DNA from: Bacteriovorax stolpii
GTDB taxonomy: Bacteria; Bdellovibrionota; Bacteriovoracia; Bacteriovoracales; Bacteriovoracaceae
Direction: 5' to 3'
DNA: 5,478 nt
NCBI GenBank assembly: GCA_945862475.1
Contig: CAMAYW010000193.1
Coordinates: 1 to 5,478, forward strand
Below the pieces are notes generated by a model. It was not told the DNA's origin and searched no databases. It saw only the letters and a program-made list of their open reading frames with translations. The position numbers and the translations under genes were made by a program. Positions 1 to 4,669 of this stretch are shown here, in pieces (within the stretch, counting starts at the first letter, position 1; each line of letters starts with the position of its first letter).

Positions 1-18
1 TATCGAAGTCTTCAGTGG

Positions 19-564
19 CTATAGTTCATAATCAAGATCAAGTCTTAATATTCCGCACTTTTGTGGAATAGGAAGTTCATCAAAATGTTTCGGCTGAAAT
101 TTTACAATTCGGCATTCTTTTTTCTCATATTTTGATGGCTTTAAGTTAACAAACTTTTGATCCTTCTCATTTTCTGTACCGTAATTACAGTCAACAATGA
201 CTCGCATGAAAAACTCATCTGTGGTCTTACTTTTGACATCGATTTCATATCTTTCAAAATAATATGACCAGTACCCAACAAAATTTGGAATTTTGAAATA
301 TTTTGTTTCGAGAACACTTGGGATGAAACCAATTTCTTCTGGATTAAATTGAATATTTTCTTTCAAATATTTTACACCTTCTACATTTCCGTAAACGCAA
401 AGAGCTTCTTTTGATGTGAGTTCTAGAAAAGAAAGATGGTCTAAATGACTTATAGATTTAAATGTTTCATCTAAAACGAAGGCCGGATTTTTTTTAAATC
501 CAAAACGATAGGGGTCACAAGAGGCAAGAGTGAGAAGAGCGGAAATCAGTACAAAAAATTTCAT
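19..564 (-). CDS. Secreted lipoprotein of unknown function
   Basis: A 181-residue protein with a short type II signal peptide: a Lys at position 2, a hydrophobic stretch at 3-14, and a lipobox Leu13-Ala14-Ser15-Cys16. Cys16 is the predicted lipidation site. Asp17 follows it; in enterobacteria Asp at +2 favours retention in the inner membrane, but that rule may not hold in this lineage. The mature part has four more cysteines (56, 126, 151, 170), which could form two disulfides in the periplasm, and many aromatic residues around 89-105. I recognise no domain family. The start is supported by GGAG (574-577) nine bases upstream of ATG and by the signal peptide beginning directly at Met1. It is a single gene on its strand, divergent from the Hpt gene. 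I could not identify a convincing promoter for it in the 186-base divergent gap. Lipoprotein status is fairly secure; the function is unknown. Confidence 0.85.
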   Translation of the reverse strand: MKFFVLISALLTLASCDPYRFGFKKNPAFVLDETFKSISHLDHLSFLELTSKEALCVYGNVEGVKYLKENIQFNPEEIGFIPSVLETKYFKIPNFVGYWSYYFERYEIDVKSKTTDEFFMRVIVDCNYGTENEKDQKFVNLKPSKYEKKECRIVKFQPKHFDELPIPQKCGILRLDLDYEL

Positions 565-687
565 GTATCAATTCTCCAGTGAATCGTTGGAGCAATTATG
601 AACCTGTTTTGGATTTTATGATGACCACTTGAAAAAATTACATGCACTGACCACAAAGACCTTTAGGGAAAATTTAGAGTAATGAAA

Positions 688-716
688 TTGCCATGATACT
701 GGCCTACGATTAAGAT
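688..716 (+). promoter_or_regulatory. Sigma70-type promoter of the Hpt/kinase unit
   Basis: A -35 box TTGCCA (688-693, 5 of 6 to consensus) is followed by a 17-base spacer and a -10 box TAAGAT (711-716, 4 of 6). Transcription would start near 722-724, giving a leader of roughly 28 bases before the ATG at 751. It lies in the divergent gap facing the Hpt gene and is the best promoter match on this strand there. It is predicted from sequence only. Confidence 0.6.
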
Positions 717-750
717 CGCCCAGACTTTAAATAAGGATAAGAAGTGGGCC

Positions 751-1047
751 ATGAGAGTACCAAAAGAGTTAAAAATCAGATATTTACAGAGACGTACCCA
801 AGAGATTCCAGAGCTCATATGTTCGATTGATAATGGAGATTTTGGTTTCGCGGAAAGGGTAGGGCACCAATTAAAAGGCAATGCTGTAACCTTTGAAATT
901 CCTCAAATTGCTTATATTGGTCTTGAGATGGAAAGTGCCGCTCAAAAGAAGGACTTAGATAAATTAAGAGTCTTAATTCAGAAATTACAGACAAGTCTGG
1001 ATTCCGTCAGAGCTCACTGGTTGGGAGATGATTTTAAAAATGAATAA
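751..1047 (+). CDS. Single-domain Hpt histidine phosphotransfer protein
   Basis: A 98-residue protein that is almost entirely one Hpt domain. The signature His39-Gln-Leu-Lys42-Gly43 matches the family motif HxxKG, and the downstream helix with a conserved Leu-Glu pair (59-60) fits the four-helix bundle. His39 is the predicted phosphoacceptor. Such proteins accept phosphate from the receiver of a hybrid kinase and pass it to a terminal response regulator in the cytoplasm. The start at 751 is the first canonical start after an in-frame stop at 694-696; AAGGA (733-737) lies 13 bases upstream and GAAG (741-744) six, so the ribosome site is moderate. The kinase two genes downstream has a C-terminal receiver but no Hpt domain, which makes it the natural partner. 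The partnership is inferred from proximity. Confidence 0.9.
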   Translation: MRVPKELKIRYLQRRTQEIPELICSIDNGDFGFAERVGHQLKGNAVTFEIPQIAYIGLEMESAAQKKDLDKLRVLIQKLQTSLDSVRAHWLGDDFKNE

Positions 1048-1213
1048 ATTAAAAATTGATAAACGAAAAGAAGATCGCTCAAGCCTTAAAGATGAGTCTT
1101 GTAAAAAGTTATTAAAATCATTTTTAGGTGAGGGGTTGCTCGATAGGAACGGTAAAAGAATGCCTGTCATGGCAATCCCTAATATCAAAAATTTTGTAAA
1201 ATCATTTAATTAA
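1040..1213 (+). CDS. Small basic protein of unknown function (57 aa)
   Basis: An unrecognised small gene between the Hpt and kinase genes. The frame also has an ATG at 1028, but that codon directly abuts GGGAG (1023-1027) with no spacing. The ATG at 1040, 12 bases past this site, is therefore the better start. It overlaps the Hpt stop by eight bases, a layout compatible with translational coupling. The protein is lysine-rich with a charged N-terminal half (residues 1-27), one cysteine (22), and a more hydrophobic C-terminal half with a Pro-Val-Met-Ala-Ile-Pro segment around 46-51. It has no signal peptide or membrane segment. Its tight packing between two signalling genes, with no intergenic room on either side, is the main evidence that it is real and co-transcribed. 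A role as accessory or regulator of the relay is conjecture. Confidence 0.6.
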   Translation: MNKLKIDKRKEDRSSLKDESCKKLLKSFLGEGLLDRNGKRMPVMAIPNIKNFVKSFN

Positions 1214-1218
1214 TCTAT

Positions 1219-2757
1219 ATGGTCAAAAATCAGAGTTACGATTTAAATGCTCTTGTTTTACTAGAGTCTCGAAGTGACTTTTCAGTTTTGGAAAGTTTGT
1301 TCTCTTTTCGCTGTAATAAAGTTCTCCTTCACCATGTTTCAAATATTGAGATGCTTAATCTTGAGTTCTATTCTCACTGGGATTTTATTATTTCAGATTA
1401 TTGTTTTTATCATAAAAATCCGGATCATATTTTAAGTTTACTCAGGGAATCTTACCCAAAAACTCCTTTCATTCTGTTCTCTGATATTTCTGATGACCTG
1501 GCCCTAAGATTAAAGCTTGAAAAATTATCTGCTGCGATAAGAAGGACGAGAAAATTAGAAAAAAATCTAACTGATTTCACTTCAGCGGAACAATTAATGG
1601 CCATCGTCTCTCATGATATAAAAAATCCCATTAGTGCCATTCAGCTTGAAGCCCAAATTCTTTTAAGGGTCTCAGCTCGATCACCCAAATCAGAGCTTTC
1701 GGATGAGGTAAGAATTCAAGCGAATCGAATCCTTAAAACAACAGAGCGGATGAAAATCCTTGTTTCAGATTTACTAGACAGGGATAAATCCGTTCATTCA
1801 TTGTCAGATCTTAATAAAAAGACATGTCATGCGTATTTATTGGTGCAAGAAGTATTGGATGGGTTGGCACCATTAATTCAAAATAAAAATATTTCTGTTC
1901 ACAACCTTGTTCCTGAAAATGTTTTAATAAACGTTGATAAAAATAAAATATATCAAGTCTTTTCAAATTTAATTGGTAACTCAATTAAATTTTCTCCCAA
2001 AGAAGGAATTATTAAAATATCTTTTACTGAAGACCCTTCATCATTCATTTTTTCAGTTGAAGACAATGGTCCGGGCCTAAGTGAAAACGATATCTCTAAT
2101 GTCTTTGAAAAATATTGGACCGGCAACAATAGTTCAACCCAAGGAACAGGACTTGGATTATATATTTGCAGGTCGATCATTGAATCACATGGTGGAGTGA
2201 TCTCTGTAAATAACCTTCCTATGCGAGGAGTTTCCTTTCTCTTTTCAATTCCTAAAAAAGTAAGGGGTAATATAGCTTCCTCCAAAGTCATTTCCAGAGG
2301 TGAGAATCTTAACCGAAAAATTATTTACGTTGTTGATGACGATGATGATCTTAGAGAGGTGATAAGTTGGGCATTATCTAAAGAAGGTTATGAGGTTCAT
2401 TCATTTTATTCACCTTCTGAAGCATTGAAGGCACTGTCAGAAAAACTTCAAACTCCAGAGTTAATTATTCTAGACTTCAACATGGAAGGAATTGATGGAG
2501 CCAAATTCCTTCACGAAAAAGAAAAATCGAATGATCACTCAGATTGTCCAGTCATTATGATCTCGGCTTCTCCTCAAGCACTTTTAAATCAATTATCATC
2601 TTCAAATGTCCATCATGTTATGACTAAGCCCATTGATCTTGATAAGTTATTGGGAACAGTTCAAATGATGTTTTGTTCTAGTGACTCCTCGCTTCGGGGG
2701 CCATTGACCTTAAAATCCAAGCATTCTTCTCATGGGCCTCCAAGCGAGAGACAATAA
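1219..2757 (+). CDS. Soluble hybrid histidine kinase with C-terminal receiver
   Basis: A 512-residue cytoplasmic sensor kinase with no membrane segment or signal peptide. Residues 10-118 resemble a receiver fold: a beta strand at 11-15, Asp60 at the end of a Trp-Asp-Phe-Ile-Ile-Ser strand, and Ser88 after a Phe-Ile-Leu-Phe strand. The acidic pair is Glu16-Ser17, and the strand carrying the conserved Lys is missing. The DHp domain follows (about 122-195) with H-box Ser-His132-Asp-Ile-Lys-Asn-Pro. The ATPase domain (about 205-345) has N-box Asn250/Asn254, G1 box Asp282-Asn-Gly-Pro-Gly, an F-box near Phe296 and G2 box Gly-Thr-Gly-Leu-Gly-Leu (309-314). A canonical receiver (about 367-487) has the acidic residues 373-374, phosphoacceptor Asp419, Ser449 and Lys470-Pro471. 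A polar tail (488-512) is encoded where the gene overlaps dps. The gene starts six bases after the upstream stop with no clear Shine-Dalgarno, so coupling is likely. It probably phosphorylates the Hpt protein of the same unit; the signal is unknown. Confidence 0.93.
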   Translation: MVKNQSYDLNALVLLESRSDFSVLESLFSFRCNKVLLHHVSNIEMLNLEFYSHWDFIISDYCFYHKNPDHILSLLRESYPKTPFILFSDISDDLALRLKLEKLSAAIRRTRKLEKNLTDFTSAEQLMAIVSHDIKNPISAIQLEAQILLRVSARSPKSELSDEVRIQANRILKTTERMKILVSDLLDRDKSVHSLSDLNKKTCHAYLLVQEVLDGLAPLIQNKNISVHNLVPENVLINVDKNKIYQVFSNLIGNSIKFSPKEGIIKISFTEDPSSFIFSVEDNGPGLSENDISNVFEKYWTGNNSSTQGTGLGLYICRSIIESHGGVISVNNLPMRGVSFLFSIPKKVRGNIASSKVISRGENLNRKIIYVVDDDDDLREVISWALSKEGYEVHSFYSPSEALKALSEKLQTPELIILDFNMEGIDGAKFLHEKEKSNDHSDCPVIMISASPQALLNQLSSSNVHHVMTKPIDLDKLLGTVQMMFCSSDSSLRGPLTLKSKHSSHGPPSERQ

Positions 2758-3193
2758 TACCTATACTCACCTCATCCTCAGCCTCATCGCAAACTTGAAT
2801 ACAATTTCTGGCGGTATAGATAATCGTTTCATTTGCTAAAATGAGGTTATGGATCATTTCGTCTGAATTCGGAATTGCATTTTCTTCTTTTATGGAGGTA
2901 AGTTTTGAGAAGGCGATAAAAGAAGCGGGCGTATATTCCCCTAAGGCCCTGATTCTCTCAGCAATGACATCAATAGCATTTGAAATATCTGTATACTGTT
3001 CTTCAAAAAGTGTGTGTAAAGGTTGAAACATTTTACCCGTTACATTCCAATGATAATTCTGAGTTTTTAAATAGAGAACATAACTGTCAGCAAGAAGTTT
3101 AGACAGGCTTTGACAGACCTCTTTACGCATTTTTTCTTCAATTCCAATATTAATAGATGATTGGATGAGTTGATGATTAATCTTATTGGCCAT
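2678..3193 (-). CDS. dps: Dps-family mini-ferritin (DNA-binding/iron-storage protein)
   Basis: A 171-residue ferritin-like protein of the Dps type. Members assemble into dodecamers that oxidise Fe(II), preferably with H2O2, and store iron, protecting DNA. The inter-subunit ferroxidase ligands are in place: His48 (in Asn-Tyr-His-Trp-Asn), His60, Asp75 and Glu79 in Asp-Val-Ile-Ala-Glu-Arg, with the spacings 12, 15 and 4 seen in known Dps proteins. The length is normal. The N-terminus (1-20) has only two lysines, so DNA binding is uncertain. Cys131 and Cys135 sit one helical turn apart. The start is decided by a very strong Shine-Dalgarno (AGGAGGAGGAA, 3196-3207). It lies 73 bases downstream of the 88-residue gene and may be co-transcribed; a TATATT box (3235-3240, minus strand) could also serve it, but I see no good -35. 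Its last 80 bases overlap the convergent kinase gene, and its tail (residues 164-169) is encoded by one arm of an inverted repeat. Confidence 0.93.
   Translation of the reverse strand: MANKINHQLIQSSINIGIEEKMRKEVCQSLSKLLADSYVLYLKTQNYHWNVTGKMFQPLHTLFEEQYTDISNAIDVIAERIRALGEYTPASFIAFSKLTSIKEENAIPNSDEMIHNLILANETIIYTARNCIQVCDEAEDEVSIGIIVSRLEAHEKNAWILRSMAPEARSH
2688..2748. repeat. Imperfect inverted repeat in convergent gene overlap
   Basis: The left arm at 2688-2704 (CTCGCTTCGGGGGCCAT) is complementary to the right arm at 2732-2748 (ATGGGCCTCCAAGCGAG) at 14 of 17 positions, with a 27-base loop. In the plus-strand RNA one mismatch becomes a G-U pair. The outer seven pairs and the inner four pairs are perfect. 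Both arms are coding in both the kinase and dps frames. No T-tract follows on either strand, so it is not a standard intrinsic terminator. It is unusually GC-rich for this window. Confidence 0.75.
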
Positions 3194-3195
3194 GC

Positions 3196-3207
3196 TTCCT
3201 CCTCCTC
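3196..3207 (-). promoter_or_regulatory. Very strong Shine-Dalgarno of dps
   Basis: The minus strand reads GAGGAGGAGGAA just upstream of GCATG: two overlapping AGGAGG matches ending a few bases before the dps start. It is the strongest ribosome site in the window and suggests high translation of this abundant stress protein. Confidence 0.75.
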
Positions 3208-3266
3208 GTTTTTTTAAATCAAGGAAGAGTAAGCAATATACTGGCCAAAAGATCTGATCGAAGTTT

Positions 3267-3533
3267 TTAGATCAATTTGAGAGTTTCACTTGAAAGGGTT
3301 TCAAACTTTGTTTTCACTGGCCCCTGAGCGCGAGAATTGATTTCGGTTAGGATCATCCTACCTTTGCTAAAAAAGTCTTTTCCATAGACGTCATCGGAGA
3401 ATTCCTTCAAAAGAGAATTAACTTCAATTTCAAGTTGAGAGTTTCCTAAGGTTTTTAAATAGCGACCATAGGATTCCTCGCATCTTTGAATCTCTTTTAA
3501 TTCTTTAAACTCACCTAGATTAATAACACTCAT
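3267..3533 (-). CDS. Small protein of unknown function upstream of dps (88 aa)
   Basis: An 88-residue soluble protein that I do not recognise. It has no signal peptide, membrane segment or metal-binding motif; Cys18 is its only cysteine. The first half (about 7-50) is rich in Glu, Lys and Leu and looks helical, followed by a Phe-Phe-Ser-Lys-Gly-Arg-Met turn (54-60) and a Ser/Thr/Lys-rich end. The start is well supported by GAGGGG (3539-3544) five bases before ATG. It is followed on the same strand by dps after 73 bases with no terminator-like hairpin between, so the two may share a transcript. A stress-related role would be inference from position only. The size, clean ribosome site and lack of a competing frame make it a probable real gene. 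Confidence 0.7.
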   Translation of the reverse strand: MSVINLGEFKELKEIQRCEESYGRYLKTLGNSQLEIEVNSLLKEFSDDVYGKDFFSKGRMILTEINSRAQGPVKTKFETLSSETLKLI

Positions 3534-3647
3534 TTATTCCCCTCAATTTTTTAGGTCCAGAACATCATGCTCATGACCACACCAACGTGAACTTCAAACC
3601 TGAGGCCAAATTCTCAGTCGCAGGTTTCGTTTTTTCTTAATGAGAGG

Positions 3648-3659
3648 CTTTTATAAAAG
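3648..3659. repeat. Perfect 12-base palindrome CTTTTATAAAAG
   Basis: CTTTTATAAAAG is its own reverse complement and lies 115 bases upstream of the 88-residue gene's start. It could be a dimeric-regulator site or overlapping -10-like elements (TATAAA on both strands). AT-rich palindromes of this length occur by chance, so its function is open. Confidence 0.35.
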
Positions 3660-3790
3660 TGCAGGCGATTTAAAAAGGGCTTATGAAGATTCTATGTGCC
3701 TCTTTGTAAAGATTACTGACTGGTATGTAGGAAAATAGTGAATAATTTACTTTATTTAGGTCGATTTTTCAGTGACGTTTTGCGTCTAAT

Positions 3791-3820
3791 AAACAAAAAG
3801 GGGAGCAAAAATGCTCCCCC
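3791..3820 (-). terminator. Rho-independent terminator of the peroxiredoxin gene
   Basis: An eight-base perfect stem, GGGGAGCA (3800-3807) with TGCTCCCC (3812-3819), closes a four-base loop. On the minus strand it is followed by TTTTTGTTT (3799-3791), the expected U-tract. It lies about 30 bases beyond the peroxiredoxin stop. On the plus strand no T-tract follows, so it acts in one direction. Confidence 0.92.
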
Positions 3821-3849
3821 AAATAGTCACCGAACGAATCTGTCGGGAA

Positions 3850-4434
3850 TTAAGCGTTCTTTTTGAACCAAGATTTTGAACCTTGAGGATCTGGCTTCAT
3901 GGAATCAGCACCTTTTTTCCAGTTTGCTGGGCAAACTTCACCAGACTTAGCTGTGAATTGGTAAGCCTCAACAAGACGAAGAGTTTCTTCAACGTTTCTT
4001 CCTACTGAAAGGTTATTGATCGTTGAGTGCTGGATAATACCGTTTTCATCGATGATAAAAAGTCCACGAAGAGCAACACTGTCACCAACTAGAACTTCAT
4101 AATCACGAGCGATTTTTTTATCCAAATCAGCTAGGATTGGAAATTTAACTTCACCAAGTCCACCTTCGTTACGAGGTTGCTTAGACCAAGCTAAGTGCGA
4201 GAAAAATGAGTCAACTGAACAAGCAATAAGTTCGCAGTTCATGGCCTTAAATTTATCTGCAGCATCAGAGTAAGCAATGATTTCTGTTGGGCAAACGAAA
4301 GTGAAATCTAAAGGGTAGAAGAAAAGAACTTTCCATTTACCTTTGTAGTCATCAAGAGAAATGTTTTTGTTTTGACCATTAACTAGGGCATCAGCCTTAA
4401 AGTAGGGGGCTGGATTACCAACTAAACGTGCCAT
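3850..4434 (-). CDS. Typical 2-Cys peroxiredoxin (Prx1/AhpC subfamily)
   Basis: A 194-residue thiol peroxidase that reduces H2O2, organic peroxides and possibly peroxynitrite in the cytoplasm. The peroxidatic site is Pro41-x3-Thr45-x2-Cys48 in Phe-Thr-Phe-Val-Cys-Pro; Arg123 completes the active site. The resolving cysteine is Cys168 in Val-Cys-Pro-Ala-Asn-Trp, which forms an intersubunit disulfide with Cys48 during the cycle. The C-terminal extension past Cys168 is long. Together with Gly91-Gly-Leu-Gly94 and Trp189-Phe190 it resembles the GGLG/YF pair of eukaryotic-type, over-oxidation-sensitive enzymes rather than the robust AhpC type. The start has AAGGAG six bases upstream. No AhpF or thioredoxin reductase gene lies nearby, so a thioredoxin-type reductant is likely. 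It is a single-gene unit with its own promoter and terminator. The family call is certain; I leave the symbol blank because ahpC and prx names are used inconsistently. Confidence 0.96.
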   Translation of the reverse strand: MARLVGNPAPYFKADALVNGQNKNISLDDYKGKWKVLFFYPLDFTFVCPTEIIAYSDAADKFKAMNCELIACSVDSFFSHLAWSKQPRNEGGLGEVKFPILADLDKKIARDYEVLVGDSVALRGLFIIDENGIIQHSTINNLSVGRNVEETLRLVEAYQFTAKSGEVCPANWKKGADSMKPDPQGSKSWFKKNA

Positions 4435-4465
4435 AAATGACTCCTTAAAGAGAGGTTTAAACCAA

Positions 4466-4479
4466 TTTCAAAATTGAAA
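4466..4479. repeat. Inverted repeat in peroxiredoxin leader
   Basis: TTTCAA and TTGAAA flank a two-base centre just downstream of the predicted transcription start and about 30 bases before the ATG. The position suits an operator. With only six-base AT-rich arms, the evidence is weak. Confidence 0.3.
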
Positions 4480-4492
4480 AGTGGACTCGAGA

Positions 4493-4521
4493 AATTTAGT
4501 CTTAAGTCACAATTATTTCAA
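4493..4521 (-). promoter_or_regulatory. Sigma70-type promoter of the peroxiredoxin gene
   Basis: On the minus strand a -35 box TTGAAA (4521-4516, 5 of 6) is followed by a 17-base spacer and a -10 box TAAATT (4498-4493, 4 of 6). The start would fall near 4486, giving a leader of about 50 bases with AAGGAG (4446-4441) before the ATG. It fits the single-gene unit well but is untested. Confidence 0.5.
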
Positions 4522-4586
4522 GACTTACTGTTTCTTCCCTTGCATATTGGACTTCTGTGCCCATCTTTTTTCTAAGCTCCGAAAGA

Positions 4587-4598
4587 GTTAAATTTAAC
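4587..4598. repeat. Perfect 12-base palindrome GTTAAATTTAAC upstream of clpP
   Basis: GTTAAATTTAAC is its own reverse complement and lies 71 bases before the clpP ATG, in the gap shared with the divergent peroxiredoxin gene. It is a candidate dimeric-regulator site in the clpP promoter region. Chance occurrence cannot be excluded in AT-rich DNA. Confidence 0.35.
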
Positions 4599-4626
4599 CT
4601 CAAGAAATTTAAGAATTTTCCGATAA

Positions 4627-4655
4627 GGTTGAACAAAGAAATCAACCATTCGGTT
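4627..4655 (+). promoter_or_regulatory. Alternative hairpins in the clpP leader
   Basis: GGTTGA (4627-4632) can pair with TCAACC (4642-4647) across nine bases. The AACC of that right arm (4644-4647) can instead pair with GGTT (4652-4655), which lies just ahead of the AAGGA ribosome site (4660-4664). The two pairings exclude each other. The stems are short, so a regulatory role is only a possibility. Confidence 0.3.
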
Positions 4656-4669
4656 AAAAAAGGATCAAA

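Larger units (their letters stand above)
3534..3849. other. 316-base intergenic region
   Basis: No credible coding frame exists here; the longest plus-strand frame after an ATG is about 14 codons with no ribosome site. It contains the peroxiredoxin terminator (3791-3820) and a perfect palindrome (3648-3659), and it should carry the promoter for the 88-residue gene. I found no convincing -35/-10 pair on the minus strand: TTTACA (rc at about 3704-3709) lacks a matching -10 at 16-18 bases. An untranslated RNA or regulated promoter is possible, but nothing specific shows it. Confidence 0.6.

Noticed and set aside
598..621. Seven-codon plus-strand frame with a GGAG upstream, possible leader peptide
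   Set aside because: It lies upstream of the predicted Hpt promoter and has no attenuator-like hairpins after it; likely chance.
663..881. 72-codon minus-strand frame in the divergent gap and Hpt gene
   Set aside because: It is antisense to the Hpt domain and lacks any family features; most of it mirrors real coding sequence.
1028..1039. Earlier ATG for the 57-residue protein
   Set aside because: GGGAG directly abuts this ATG, leaving no ribosome spacing. The ATG at 1040 is better placed.
1953..2291. 112-codon open frame on the minus strand inside the kinase gene
   Set aside because: It lies wholly antisense to the ATPase domain, shows no recognisable domain, and the sense frame is clearly a conserved kinase.
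2749..2790. Intrinsic terminator after the kinase
   Set aside because: The hairpin at 2688-2748 is not followed by a T-tract on either strand.
3774..3786. Short GACG/CGTC inverted repeat near the peroxiredoxin terminator
   Set aside because: Only four-base arms, which is expected by chance.
4635..4669. Heat-shock sigma32-like promoter for clpP
   Set aside because: TTGAAC at 4629-4634 has only 11 bases to a CCAT-like element and no CCCCAT box, so it does not meet the consensus.
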